Below are positions 1 to 8,865 of a DNA stretch of 64,000 nucleotides, one piece after another. The stretch covers positions 186,001 to 250,000 of the forward strand of contig CBFHMG010000003.1 of NCBI GenBank assembly GCA_965656935.1. The letters run 5' to 3'. Made by a program: the position numbers and the translations under genes. Position 1 is the stretch's first letter, and each line of letters opens with the position of its first letter. Source of the stretch: M30B80 sp965656935. GTDB lineage: Bacteria; Pseudomonadota; Alphaproteobacteria; Rhodobacterales; Rhodobacteraceae. The notes below the pieces were generated by a model. That model worked only from the letters and a program-made list of their open reading frames with translations. It was not told the DNA's origin and did no database searches.

Positions 1-2325
1 GAGATAGCTGTCGAGCAGAACGGGGCTGTCGCCAGAGACAACAACAGCCTCGGCGATGTAGCGGTTGAGTTGTGCTGTATCGCGCACAATTTCCATGGCA
101 CGGCCCCCCAGAACATAGGAGGGGCGGATCACCAGCGGGTAGCCAAGCGCCTCGGCGGCGGCTTTGGCTTCGGCATCGGAATGGGCAATCGCGTTTTCTG
201 GCTGTTTCAGGCCAAGCCGCTGGACCAATTGCTGGAAGCGCTCACGATCTTCAGCCAGATCGATGGCATCGGGCGTGGTGCCGAGGATCGGAATGCCTGC
301 ATCATGCAGCGCATTGGCCAGTTTCAGCGGAGTTTGCCCGCCGAATTGAACGATCACACCATGCAATGTGCCTGCCTCTTGCTCGGCGCGCAAAATCTCC
401 ATGACATGCTCATAGGTCAGCGGCTCGAAATAGAGGCGGTCCGAGGTGTCATAATCGGTCGAGACAGTCTCGGGGTTGCAGTTGATCATGATGGTTTCAT
501 AGCCCTGATCGGTCAGGGCGAAACAGGCATGACAGCAGCAATAATCAAATTCGATACCTTGTCCGATACGGTTCGGACCACCACCCAGAATGACGACCTT
601 CTTGGCATCTGAAGGTCGCGCTTCGCATTCCACCTCGCCCATCACAGGGGCTTCATAGGTTGAATACATATAGGGCGTTTGCGCTTCGAATTCTGCCGCG
701 CAGGTATCGATCCGCTTGAAAACGGCTGTCACACCTTGGGCCACGCGGGCCGCGCGAATGCTGGCCTCGCTTCGGCCTGTAAGTGCAGCAAGGCGGGCAT
801 CTGAGAAGCCCATCATCTTCAGCTTGCGCAGCTCATCTTCATCGGTTGGCAGCCCCGCTTCACGGATGACTTCTTCGGTCTCGATGATCTCGCGGATGCG
901 GGCAAGGAACCACGGGTCGAATTTGGTGACGGCTGCAATATCTTCATCAGATAAACCGTGGCGCATGGCTTGCGCGATCACGCGGATGCGGTCTGGGGTT
1001 TGCTGGCTCAGGGCTTTGGTGATGGCGGCCTTTTCAGGCGCACCCGGAATGGTGATCTCGTCAAAACCGGTCAGCCCTGTTTCCATCGAGGCCAGCGCTT
1101 TTTGCATCGATTCGTGGAAGGTCCGACCGATGGCCATAGCCTCACCCACCGATTTCATGGCGGTGGTCAGTTCCGGCTTGGAGCCTGGGAATTTCTCAAA
1201 AGCAAAGCGCGGAATTTTGGTGACGACATAATCGATGGTCGGCTCAAAGCTGGCAGGTGTGACCTTGGTGATGTCATTGTCCAACTCGTCCAGCGTATAG
1301 CCCACGGCCAGTTTCGCGGCGATCTTGGCAATCGGGAAACCCGTCGCTTTCGAGGCCAGCGCCGAGGAGCGGGAGACCCTAGGGTTCATCTCGATCACGA
1401 CCATTCGGCCATCGGCAGGGTTAATCGCCCATTGCACATTGGAGCCGCCCGTTTCGACGCCAATCTCGCGCAAAACAGCGATCGAGCCATTGCGCATGAT
1501 CTGGTATTCTTTATCCGTCAGCGTCAGCGCAGGGGCCACGGTGATCGAGTCGCCCGTATGCACCCCCATCGGGTCCACATTCTCAATCGCACATACGATG
1601 ATCGCGTTATCCGCCTTGTCGCGGACAACCTCCATCTCGAATTCTTTCCAGCCAAGCAGGCTTTCATCGATCAGGATTTGCGACATGGGCGAGGCCTCAA
1701 GGCCCGAGCGGCAGAAATGCTCATAATCGTCGCGGTTATAGGCCACGCCACCACCGGTGCCGCCAAGCGTGAAGGCAGGACGGATGATCGCAGGCAGACC
1801 GATATCTTCCAGCGCGTCCAATGCCTCGGCGATACCGGCCTTGATGTCGTATTTGCCATTCTCAAGCTTGGGCGATGTCACGATGGTCGCTTTGGGGTTT
1901 TCTAGCCCAATCCGGTCCATCGCTTCGCGGAAGAGCTTGCGATCCTCGGCCATCTCGATCGCATCGCGCTTTGCGCCGATCATCTCAACGCCGAATTTCT
2001 CCAGCACACCCATTTCCTCAAGCGCAAGCGAGGTATTGAGACCCGTCTGCCCGCCCATTGTCGGCAAAAGCGCATCAGGGCGTTCTTTCTCGATGATCTT
2101 TGCCACGACCTCAGGAGTGATCGGCTCGATATAGGTGGCATCGGCAAGGCCGGGATCGGTCATGATTGTCGCGGGGTTCGAGTTCACGAGGATGACGCGA
2201 TAGCCTTCTTCGCGCAGCGCTTTACAGGCTTGTGCGCCAGAATAATCGAACTCGCAGGCCTGACCGATAACGATAGGCCCCGCTCCGATGATCATGATGG
2301 ATTGGATATCGTTTCTTTTTGGCAT
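1..2325 (-). CDS. carB: Carbamoyl-phosphate synthase large subunit, 3' end outside window
   Basis: Makes carbamoyl phosphate from bicarbonate, ammonia (channelled from the CarA subunit) and two ATP, for pyrimidine and arginine synthesis in the cytoplasm. Translating the minus strand from the ATG at 2325 gives an N-terminus with GAGPIVIGQACEFDYSG, and further in PTMGGQTGL, both hallmarks of the first ATP-grasp half of CarB. 775 codons are open up to the left edge, where VLLDSYL matches the second ATP-grasp half. The family is about 1,080-1,110 residues, so roughly the last 300 residues (end of the second ATP-grasp and the allosteric domain) are missing. No frameshift was noticed. carA is not in the window. 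Confidence 0.96.
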   Translation of the reverse strand, partial: MPKRNDIQSIMIIGAGPIVIGQACEFDYSGAQACKALREEGYRVILVNSNPATIMTDPGLADATYIEPITPEVVAKIIEKERPDALLPTMGGQTGLNTSLALEEMGVLEKFGVEMIGAKRDAIEMAEDRKLFREAMDRIGLENPKATIVTSPKLENGKYDIKAGIAEALDALEDIGLPAIIRPAFTLGGTGGGVAYNRDDYEHFCRSGLEASPMSQILIDESLLGWKEFEMEVVRDKADNAIIVCAIENVDPMGVHTGDSITVAPALTLTDKEYQIMRNGSIAVLREIGVETGGSNVQWAINPADGRMVVIEMNPRVSRSSALASKATGFPIAKIAAKLAVGYTLDELDNDITKVTPASFEPTIDYVVTKIPRFAFEKFPGSKPELTTAMKSVGEAMAIGRTFHESMQKALASMETGLTGFDEITIPGAPEKAAITKALSQQTPDRIRVIAQAMRHGLSDEDIAAVTKFDPWFLARIREIIETEEVIREAGLPTDEDELRKLKMMGFSDARLAALTGRSEASIRAARVAQGVTAVFKRIDTCAAEFEAQTPYMYSTYEAPVMGEVECEARPSDAKKVVILGGGPNRIGQGIEFDYCCCHACFALTDQGYETIMINCNPETVSTDYDTSDRLYFEPLTYEHVMEILRAEQEAGTLHGVIVQFGGQTPLKLANALHDAGIPILGTTPDAIDLAEDRERFQQLVQRLGLKQPENAIAHSDAEAKAAAEALGYPLVIRPSYVLGGRAMEIVRDTAQLNRYIAEAVVVSGDSPVLLDSYL

Positions 2326-2478
2326 TTCGACCCCCGGGTGCGGCAGCAATTGGGGCGCGCAGAGATGTCCTCGCGCGCAAATTGAATGCGTTATAGACAT
2401 GGGGCGTGGGGGCGCAAGGGGATGAGCGGGAGATAATTGCCAAAAGACCACCCACAGCGCTGCTTGGCAGGTGTTGAT

Positions 2479-2500
2479 GAGTATTTTTGGGATAGAGAAG
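2479..2500 (+). repeat. Dispersed GAGTATTT...GAGAAG element, copy 1
   Basis: GAGTATTTTTGG followed directly by GATAGAGAAG. The same motif recurs, in either orientation, at 2642-2660, 6837-6858, 15512-15532 and 42552-42573, always between genes. Elements of this type are common between genes in Rhodobacterales genomes; their function is not known to me. Confidence 0.6.
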
Positions 2501-2513
2501 CCGGAAAGGTCCA

Positions 2514-2546
2514 GCCTCTGCCCGGGACAATCCGAGGGGCAGAGGC
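2514..2546. other. 10-bp stem hairpin
   Basis: GCCTCTGCCC (2514-2523) pairs perfectly with GGGCAGAGGC (2537-2546) around a 13-nt loop. There is no T-run, so it is not a typical intrinsic terminator. It lies between two inverted copies of the dispersed element and may be part of a composite repeat. Confidence 0.5.
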
Positions 2547-2641
2547 CTTCTCCATCCACGGTCATCGGCGCTCCCGCCTGTACCGCCCTCGGAGTTCAGC
2601 GCAATTTGGTGAATATTTTGCTAAAAGCGCGCCGCTCTATT

Positions 2642-2660
2642 CTTCATCCCCAAAATACTC
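2642..2660 (-). repeat. Dispersed GAGTATTT element, copy 2 (inverted)
   Basis: On the minus strand this reads GAGTATTTTGGGGATGAAG. It faces copy 1 at 2479-2500, leaving about 140 bp between them. Confidence 0.6.
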
Positions 2661-2805
2661 TCGCCGAAGGCAAATGGGCGCGGTGAGGGCTGCCTGTGGC
2701 AGCTTGAGGCGGGCCCACGCCTTCCCGTATTTTGAGTTTTTAGCAATTTGCAGTAAACTGCCCGGCAGGAACCGGCACGTTTTGTCTCAAGCAATGAGGT
2801 ATGGC

Positions 2806-4035
2806 ATGTGGACCCTGATCCTTGATGTGATGTTTCGCAGCTTCATTACCCAAGGCGCTTTGCGGGTTGTCTATCCCGACGGGCAGGAAAGGCTTTATGG
2901 CGAGGGCGACGCGCCCGTCCAGATCCGTTTGCAGGCTGATGATCTTCCGAAAAACCTGGTTTTGCGCACGGATTTGGCTCTGGGAGAGGCCTATATGAAC
3001 GGTGCCTTGGAGATTGTTGACGATGATCTTGATGGTTTCATGGCTTTGGTTGCAGTCAATATCGCGCGCTCAAGAGGGCTGTGGTGGCGCAATGCGATCT
3101 TAAGAGGGCGCAGGTTCAGGCGTGTGTTTGATCAGTGGAACCCAATCTCGCGCGCAAGATCGAATGTGGCCCATCACTATGATCTTGATGCACGGCTCTA
3201 TGATCTTTTCCTTGATGAGGACCGGCAATATTCCTGCGCGTATTTTCGGCATCCCGATATGGGACTTGAAGCAGCGCAGGAGGCGAAAAAGCACCATATC
3301 GGCAAAAAACTGCTTCTGCAGCCGGGAATGAAGGTGCTGGAGATCGGCTGCGGTTGGGGTGGGCTGAGCCTGAGTCTGGCGCGCGATTACGGGGTTGAGG
3401 TTCTTGGTGTGACGCTATCGACAGAGCAATACCGGATCGCCACAGCGCGGGCGCGTGATATGGGGCTGTCCGATAAGGTCCGGTTCGAATTGCGCGATTA
3501 CAGAAAAGTCACGGGCCAGTTCGACCGTGTCGTCTCGGTCGGCATGTTCGAGCATGTCGGCGCCCCGCATTACCGTGAGTATTTCAGACATATCCACGCG
3601 CGTTTAAAAGAGGATGGCGTAGCGCTTGTCCATACAATCGGGCGCAGCGGCCCGCCTGGCACGACCAGTCCTTGGATCACGAAATATATCTTTCCAGGCG
3701 GATATGTGCCTGCTTTGTCCGAAAAGTCTGCGGCCGTAGAAAAAGAGGGGCTCTGCGCCACTGATATCGAGGTCTGGCGGCTGCATTATGCCGAGACCTT
3801 GAAGCATTGGTATGACCGCTTCATGACCCGCCAAAGTGACGCTCTCGCCCTTTATGATGACAGGTTCTGCCGCATGTGGCGCTATTACCTGAAGGCCTCG
3901 GAATATGCCTTTCGGCATACGGGGCAGACCGTGTTCCAATACCAATTGGCGCGTGACCAAACGGCCGTGCCGTTGACGCGGGACTATCTCTATTCTGAAC
4001 AGGAGGGCGAGGCGCGGCTCAAGGCTGCGGAGTAA
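2806..4035 (+). CDS. cfa: Cyclopropane-fatty-acyl-phospholipid synthase family methyltransferase
   Basis: Predicted to transfer a methylene group from S-adenosylmethionine to double bonds of membrane phospholipid acyl chains, or to carry out a related lipid methylation, at the inner membrane surface. The 409-residue product has the family block AHHYDLDARLYDLFLD, the SAM-binding loop LEIGCGWGG, a mid-domain VGMFEHVG and a C-terminal YRYYLK-like region (WRYYLKASEYAF), and is close to the usual length of about 400. I chose ATG 2806 because GAGGT lies 5 nt upstream and the product then begins at the conserved N-terminal domain; the frame is open back to 2437 and ATG 2794 is an alternative. It is convergent with nlpD, 5 bp away. 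Which lipid it modifies cannot be read from sequence. Confidence 0.9.
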   Translation: MWTLILDVMFRSFITQGALRVVYPDGQERLYGEGDAPVQIRLQADDLPKNLVLRTDLALGEAYMNGALEIVDDDLDGFMALVAVNIARSRGLWWRNAILRGRRFRRVFDQWNPISRARSNVAHHYDLDARLYDLFLDEDRQYSCAYFRHPDMGLEAAQEAKKHHIGKKLLLQPGMKVLEIGCGWGGLSLSLARDYGVEVLGVTLSTEQYRIATARARDMGLSDKVRFELRDYRKVTGQFDRVVSVGMFEHVGAPHYREYFRHIHARLKEDGVALVHTIGRSGPPGTTSPWITKYIFPGGYVPALSEKSAAVEKEGLCATDIEVWRLHYAETLKHWYDRFMTRQSDALALYDDRFCRMWRYYLKASEYAFRHTGQTVFQYQLARDQTAVPLTRDYLYSEQEGEARLKAAE

Positions 4036-4040
4036 CGCCT

Positions 4041-5174
4041 CTATTCAAACAGGTTGGTTGGGTCCACGGCTTCAAACCCGCGGCGCACTTCAAAATGCAG
4101 GAAGGACGGATCGCCTGGGCCAACATCGGCGACGGTCTGGCCGCGGGTGATCGTGTCGCCGCGGCTGACTCGGATGTTCTGGATATTGGCATAGACCGTC
4201 AGCATATTGTCGGGGTGGCGCAGCACGAGGATCGGGATTTGATCGGTATCGCGGGTGATGGCCGCGACCTCGCCCGCAGCGGCGGCGCTGACATTGGTGC
4301 CTGTGACCGCCGCGATATCAATGCCTTCATTTGATCCCGAGAAGGGCCGCAGAATATCCCCCGAGACAGGGCGCAACAGCTGCCCATTGCTTGAGGCGGA
4401 TGGGGTTGCTGCCGGTGCGGGAGTAGGGGCAGGGGCGGCGGTTGTCTCATTTGAGGTCGCGGCGGGGGCTGCGGCTGTTGCAATAGGCTCTGGCAAGGCT
4501 GTTGCGGCCGAAGGGGGCTCGGGCGTCGCCGAGGCGCCCGGGGCAGCGGCATCTGGGGCCGTGCTTGCCTCTTCGATGACCAGCGGGATGATCAGGAATT
4601 GGCCTTCGCGCACCGACAGATCGGGCCCCAGCCCGTTCCAATCGGCCAAGGCGCGCACCGAGACGCCATATAGCCGCGCAACGGAATAGGCGGTTTCACC
4701 TCGGGTTACGCGGTGGCGCACGGGCTCTTGGCCGTCTTGAACTTCGATGGTCTGTGGCGGCGCGCTGGCCTCTGCGGCATCAATCGCGCTTGTGGCGATC
4801 TGGGTGATATCGGTGGTGGTTGCGGTGGTGCCTGCGGCAGGATCCAGACGACGGGGCAGGGCCAGCACTTCACCGCCGCGCATCGGGTCATTGACGGTGC
4901 GGCCATTGAAGCGGGCAAGCTCCTCACCTTCTATCCCGATACGGGTTGCAACAGTGCCGACCGTATCGCCGCTACGGGCAACGACAACTTGGTAATTCGG
5001 ATAGGTGATCAGCCCTTGCGCATCAGGTTCGGGGCGTGCGGCCGTTTCAGGCGCATTCGCATTCGAGATGGCATTGCCGCGGAAATCGAAATCAATCGGT
5101 CCGCCTGCGCCGATGCAGGCGGTGAGAAGGGGCGTGCAAATAGCAAGCAGAAGCATCGGGCTGCGGCGGGTCAT
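4041..5174 (-). CDS. nlpD: NlpD-like LysM/M23-fold lipoprotein, catalytically degenerate
   Basis: Outer-membrane lipoprotein that in characterised bacteria activates a cell-wall amidase during division. From ATG 5174 the 377-residue product starts with a lipoprotein signal (LLTAC, lipid-attached Cys20). Two LysM peptidoglycan-binding motifs follow (about residues 60-108 and 152-198), then an Ala/Pro/Thr-rich linker (205-262) and an M23/LytM fold (265-377). The zinc ligands of active LytM enzymes are mostly lost: the HxGxD motif reads NEGID (Asn282), YAH reads YAN (Asn330), and HxH reads FLH (Phe358), with only His360 left. A regulatory, non-hydrolytic role is therefore likely, as for E. coli NlpD. 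It is the last gene of surE-pcm-nlpD, 132 bp after pcm. An upstream ATG (5210) is open but lacks a signal peptide. Confidence 0.88.
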   Translation of the reverse strand: MTRRSPMLLLAICTPLLTACIGAGGPIDFDFRGNAISNANAPETAARPEPDAQGLITYPNYQVVVARSGDTVGTVATRIGIEGEELARFNGRTVNDPMRGGEVLALPRRLDPAAGTTATTTDITQIATSAIDAAEASAPPQTIEVQDGQEPVRHRVTRGETAYSVARLYGVSVRALADWNGLGPDLSVREGQFLIIPLVIEEASTAPDAAAPGASATPEPPSAATALPEPIATAAAPAATSNETTAAPAPTPAPAATPSASSNGQLLRPVSGDILRPFSGSNEGIDIAAVTGTNVSAAAAGEVAAITRDTDQIPILVLRHPDNMLTVYANIQNIRVSRGDTITRGQTVADVGPGDPSFLHFEVRRGFEAVDPTNLFE

Positions 5175-5306
5175 GGGCTGCTCATCCTCATGTGTCTCAA
5201 ATGACGGCACTGTTTATTATTTTGTCGGAAATCGACCTGTGCCTTTGCAGCCGCAGCATACACCAAGATTAGAGGGGTTTTCCAGCCCTGCTTGCGGGAT
5301 GCGCGC

Positions 5307-5948
5307 TCATTCGCTTGCAACACCTTCCATCAGGGGCACAAAGCGCACGGGCATGAGTTCGTCATAGTCATATCCGTTTTCGCTGCGGGTCACTTTGATC
5401 AGGCTCTGCACCGAGTCTGACTGACCGACAGGTACCACCATCGTGCCGCCGATTTTTAACTGCGCCATCAGCGGTCCGGGCGGGTCTTCGGCGGCGGCGG
5501 TGACAATGATCCGGTCGAATGGAGCTTGTTCGGGAATGCCGAAGCAGCCATCGCCAGACATCACAGTGACATTGCTCAGCCCGAGTTCATGCACCAGCCG
5601 TTCCGCCTCGCGGGCAAGATTGCGGTGCCTGTCGATTGTGTAGACGCGGCGTGCCAGATGCGACAGGACGGCGGCCTGATAGCCCGACCCTGTTCCCACT
5701 TCGAGCACCTTATCGCGCGGTTGCACATTAAGCGCTTGGGTCATCATGCCGACAACCGAGGGTTGTGAGATTGTCTGGCCCGATGCAATCGGCAAGGGCA
5801 TGTCATCATAGGCCCGATCGGCGAAATGGCCGCGCACAAAGGCACCACGATCCACCTTTTCCATGGCGGCAAGGACACGGGTATTCGTTACCCCTTTCGA
5901 GCGCAGGGCATAAAGAAATTGCATCTGCATCTCGGGGTCGAGGCTCAT
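5307..5948 (-). CDS. pcm: Protein-L-isoaspartate O-methyltransferase
   Basis: Repairs age-damaged proteins by SAM-dependent methylation of L-isoaspartyl residues in the cytoplasm. The 213-residue product has the family block SGQTISQPSVVGMM near residue 60, the SAM loop VLEVGTGSGYQAAV near residue 80 and FDRIIVTAAAEDPP near residue 145, matching the usual length of about 210-220. Its ATG overlaps the surE stop by 4 nt (5945-5948), so the two are translationally coupled. This pairing with surE and nlpD is widely conserved in proteobacteria. Confidence 0.96.
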   Translation of the reverse strand: MSLDPEMQMQFLYALRSKGVTNTRVLAAMEKVDRGAFVRGHFADRAYDDMPLPIASGQTISQPSVVGMMTQALNVQPRDKVLEVGTGSGYQAAVLSHLARRVYTIDRHRNLAREAERLVHELGLSNVTVMSGDGCFGIPEQAPFDRIIVTAAAEDPPGPLMAQLKIGGTMVVPVGQSDSVQSLIKVTRSENGYDYDELMPVRFVPLMEGVASE

Positions 5949-6730
5949 TCCAGCGCGGCTTTCAGGTCGGAGATGCTGTCATGGGCTGTAAGGTCGGCCC
6001 GCATCGGCGTGATCGAGACATAGCCTTCGAGATTTGCATGGGCATCTGTGCCAGGCTCGGTCGGGATGTTTTGTGGGCCACCTTTGATCCAGAGGAAGCG
6101 GCGGCCATTGGGGGCGATATGGGGCTCCATGCCGAAGCCTGTGCCACGGCGGAACCCTTGAGGCGTGACGCGGCGGCCTTTGACATCCGCACCTGCCACG
6201 GGTGGGAAATTGACGTTGTAAAAGAGGCGGTAATCCTCTTGATCCCAATGGCCCTGCTCGACCAACGCGCGCACGATTTCGGCACCATGTTTTGCGGCTG
6301 CGTCGAATGGATCATCGAGATGGGCGTTATCGGGGCCGAAATATTGCGACAGGGCAATGGCGGGAAGGCCTTGCAGGGCGGCCTCCATCGCGCCGCCGAT
6401 CGTGCCCGAGTAAAGCACGTTTTCGGCGGCGTTATTGCCTTTATTGACGCCCGAGAGAATGAGATCGGGGGGGCTGTCTTTGAGGACATCATGCAGGCCT
6501 GCCATCACGCAATCAGCGGGGCTGCCTTCGGCGGCAAAACGGCGGGGTCCGAGTTCTGCGATCATGGTGGGGTGCACATAAGAGATGCAATGGCCAACGC
6601 CCGATTGCTCAAAGGCAGGCGCGACGGTCCAGACTTCGCCTTTGGGGCCTGCGACCTCGGTGGCGATTGCTTCGAGCACTTTGAGCCCCGGTGCATTGAT
6701 CCCGTCGTCATTGGTGATGAGAATGCGCAT
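5945..6730 (-). CDS. surE: 5'-nucleotidase SurE
   Basis: Metal-dependent phosphatase acting on nucleoside 5'/3'-monophosphates, linked to stationary-phase survival. The 261-residue product begins MRILITNDDGINAPG, which carries the N-terminal Asp-Asp metal ligands, and contains LILSGVNKGNNAAENVLYSG, the SurE signature with the metal-binding Asn. Start ATG 6730 gives the canonical N-terminus; an upstream ATG at 6757 adds nine residues with no family support. It is the first gene of surE-pcm-nlpD, with a 4-nt overlap into pcm. Confidence 0.96.
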   Translation of the reverse strand: MRILITNDDGINAPGLKVLEAIATEVAGPKGEVWTVAPAFEQSGVGHCISYVHPTMIAELGPRRFAAEGSPADCVMAGLHDVLKDSPPDLILSGVNKGNNAAENVLYSGTIGGAMEAALQGLPAIALSQYFGPDNAHLDDPFDAAAKHGAEIVRALVEQGHWDQEDYRLFYNVNFPPVAGADVKGRRVTPQGFRRGTGFGMEPHIAPNGRRFLWIKGGPQNIPTEPGTDAHANLEGYVSITPMRADLTAHDSISDLKAALE

Positions 6731-6796
6731 GCGTGCTCCTGTCTGTGCTGCTTGCAACAGGTGTTAACGGAGGGTCCGCGATACGGCAAGCAGAAC

Positions 6797-6858
6797 AGGG
6801 GCGCTGCCCCTGCGGCGGCGGGGCCGCCTTACCCCGGAGTATTTGGGGGATAGAGAAG
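6797..6858 (+). repeat. Composite intergenic repeat: two GC hairpins plus GAGTATTT element
   Basis: AGGGGC-GCT-GCCCCT (6797-6811) and GGCGGC-GGG-GCCGCC (6814-6828) form two tight hairpins, followed by ACCCCGGAGTATTT and GATAGAGAAG ending at 6858. It lies between the TspO-like gene (stop at 6864) and surE. This is the most complete copy of the element in the window. GC-hairpin plus GAGTATTT arrangements recur in Rhodobacterales intergenic DNA and may serve as terminators. Confidence 0.6.
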
Positions 6859-6863
6859 CGGTA

Positions 6864-7580
6864 TCAGGCCGCGGCGCGCGGGCGCAGAGTATAGGTCAGG
6901 ACAGCCACAGCGCCACCTGCTGCAGCACCTGCCAGAAGCGTATCGCTTTGCCATTGCGCCACGATGATCCCGATCAAGGCCCAGATCACGGCGATCCCAT
7001 AGCCTGGCGCGCGCAGGTTATTGGCCAAGGTGACGGCAACTGCCAGCGCGCCCAGAAGGCCGAGCCAGCCTGCGGCCTCGCGCGAGAAAATGCCATAGCC
7101 TGCAAGGATAGTTGCCAGCGAGACGAAGCTGGCCGCGCTGAGCCAGCCTGCATAAAGGCCAAGCGGTGCGCGAAGCCAGTATTTATCCGAGATCGGCGCG
7201 CGGAACAGGGCCATGAGCGCTGTGATCAGCATGGCAAAGATCAACAGGGTCGCAGCGATTGGCGAGGTATTGGCGACCGCGATCCATGTCGCGCCGATGC
7301 CTGTACTGACGATAAGCGGCAGGCGCGTGGCATCCCAGCCTGCATCCTCGCGGCGTTTGAGCCAACCAAAAACCGCCGCCGCGATAAGCCAGATATAGAT
7401 CAGCCCCCAGATCGAGAAGGCGTAGCCTGCGGGCTGGACCGGCGGGCGCTCGAGCGTGGTGGTGAAAAACGCAGGATCAAAGCCAGTAAAGGGCGCTGTG
7501 AAGACCGGTGAGATCGCAAAAGCGATGCTGGTCAAAAGAACGAGGGCCGCTTTGGTTTTGGGTGTTGCGAAATCAGACAA
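6864..7580 (-). CDS. TspO/MBR-related membrane protein (tryptophan-rich sensory protein family)
   Basis: The 238-residue protein is highly hydrophobic, with about seven to eight predicted membrane segments. It contains PVQPAGYAFSIWGLIYIW, the pattern of the TspO/tryptophan-rich sensory protein family in its longer form (classical TspO is about 160 residues). The proposed start is TTG 7580, preceded by GGAGG about 5 nt away and overlapping the serS stop by 8 nt. The frame is open much further upstream, but that extension only mirrors serS in another frame. The ligand is unknown; TspO relatives bind porphyrins. The overlap implies co-translation with serS. Confidence 0.75.
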   Translation of the reverse strand: MSDFATPKTKAALVLLTSIAFAISPVFTAPFTGFDPAFFTTTLERPPVQPAGYAFSIWGLIYIWLIAAAVFGWLKRREDAGWDATRLPLIVSTGIGATWIAVANTSPIAATLLIFAMLITALMALFRAPISDKYWLRAPLGLYAGWLSAASFVSLATILAGYGIFSREAAGWLGLLGALAVAVTLANNLRAPGYGIAVIWALIGIIVAQWQSDTLLAGAAAGGAVAVLTYTLRPRAAA

Positions 7581-8865
7581 GGGCGCCCTCCGCGTCAAGC
7601 CGTGTTTTGCCGCCCAGATACGGGTGCAGGACTTGCGGTAGATCAACCGACCCATCGGCCTGCTGGCCGTTTTCCAGCACCGCAATCAGGCAGCGCCCCA
7701 CAGCCAGCCCCGAGCCGTTCAGCGTATGGACGAAATCGGGCTTGCCGCCGCCTTCGGGGCGGAAGCGGGCATTCATCCGACGGGCTTGAAATGCGCCGCA
7801 ATTGGAGACCGAAGAGATCTCGCGATAGGTGTCCTGACCGGGCAGCCATGCTTCGATATCAAAGGTGCGCACAGCGCCAAAGCCCATATCGCCTGCACAA
7901 AGAACCACTGTGCGATAGGGAATGCCAAGCGCCTCTAGGATGCCCTCGGCGCAGCGCAGCATGCGTTTTTGCTCATCATCGGATGTATCAGGGTGGGTGA
8001 CCGAGACCATTTCGACCTTTTCGAATTGATGCTGGCGCAACATGCCTGCGGTATCACGGCCTGCCGAGCCTGCCTCGGAACGGAAGCAAAGCGAATGGGC
8101 TGTATAGCGCAGGGGCAGGGAGGGTTCCTCGACGATCTCGCCCGAGACGATATTGGTTAGGGAGACCTCAGAGGTGGGGATCAGCCACCAGCCATTGGTG
8201 GTTTCATAGCTGTCTTCGCCGAATTTCGGCAATTGCCCCGTGCCTTGCATCGCTTCGGGGCGAACGAGAACGGGGGCGTTCATTTCGGTCAGCCCGTTCT
8301 GGTCGACATGGGTGTCGAGCATGAATTGCGCCAGCGCGCGGTGGATACGGGCGATGGCCCCGCCAAGGAGCACAAAGCGCGAGCCGGAGAGTTTTGCGGC
8401 GGTCTCGAAATCCATATTGGGGGCAACGCCTGCCAGCTCATAATGCTCTTTCGGGGTGAAATCGAAGCTGCGCGGCGTGCCCCAGCGGCCGATCTCGACA
8501 TTGTCGTCTTCATCTGCGCCATCGGGTATATCGGCGGCGGGCAGATTGGGAAGGGCCGAGAGCAGGCTGCGCAACTCCTCATCCTTGGCCTTGGCGTCCT
8601 CTTCGAGGCGGGCGATTTCATCTTTCTTTTCGGCCACGAGGGCGCGCAACCGTTCGAATTCGGCCTCGTCCCCCTTGGCTTTGGCGGCGCCCACAAGCTT
8701 GGAGGCGGCGTTGCGATCGGCTTGCGCTGTTTCGGCGGCAAGGATGCAGGCGCGGCGGGCCTCATCAAGGGCGAGGATCGCGGGCGATTGCGCCGAGAAC
8801 CCACGGCGCGCCAGAGCGGCGTCAAAGGCATCAGGGGTGTCACGGATCGCGCGGATATCATGCAT
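7573..8865 (-). CDS. serS: Seryl-tRNA synthetase
   Basis: Charges tRNA-Ser with serine in the cytoplasm. The 430-residue product begins MHDIRAIRDTPDAFDAALARR, followed by the long N-terminal coiled-coil arm (about residues 30-110) that holds the tRNA. The class II core includes TSEVSLTN, the motif 2 region FRSEAGSAGRDTAG and the motif 3 region GSGLAVGRCLIAVLENGQ, all intact and at normal length. It leads a leftward transcript with the TspO-like gene. A degraded second copy of its 5' end lies about 210 bp upstream at 9038-9079. Confidence 0.97.
   Translation of the reverse strand: MHDIRAIRDTPDAFDAALARRGFSAQSPAILALDEARRACILAAETAQADRNAASKLVGAAKAKGDEAEFERLRALVAEKKDEIARLEEDAKAKDEELRSLLSALPNLPAADIPDGADEDDNVEIGRWGTPRSFDFTPKEHYELAGVAPNMDFETAAKLSGSRFVLLGGAIARIHRALAQFMLDTHVDQNGLTEMNAPVLVRPEAMQGTGQLPKFGEDSYETTNGWWLIPTSEVSLTNIVSGEIVEEPSLPLRYTAHSLCFRSEAGSAGRDTAGMLRQHQFEKVEMVSVTHPDTSDDEQKRMLRCAEGILEALGIPYRTVVLCAGDMGFGAVRTFDIEAWLPGQDTYREISSVSNCGAFQARRMNARFRPEGGGKPDFVHTLNGSGLAVGRCLIAVLENGQQADGSVDLPQVLHPYLGGKTRLDAEGALV

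Larger units (their letters stand above)
2326..2805. other. 480-bp divergent intergenic region (carB / cfa) with repeat elements
   Basis: No gene is supported here, although the reading frame of the downstream methyltransferase stays open back to 2437. The stretch carries two copies of the dispersed GTATTT element in opposite orientation (2479-2500 and 2642-2660) and a strong hairpin at 2514-2546. Promoters for both flanking genes must lie here, but I could not place them. Confidence 0.6.

Noticed and set aside
958..1905. Long plus-strand open frame opposite carB
   Set aside because: It is antisense to the clear CarB frame, has no recognisable motif and reflects GC-rich codon bias.
5765..6853. 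362-codon plus-strand frame opposite surE and pcm
   Set aside because: It covers the SurE and Pcm coding sequence in reverse and lacks any protein-family signature.
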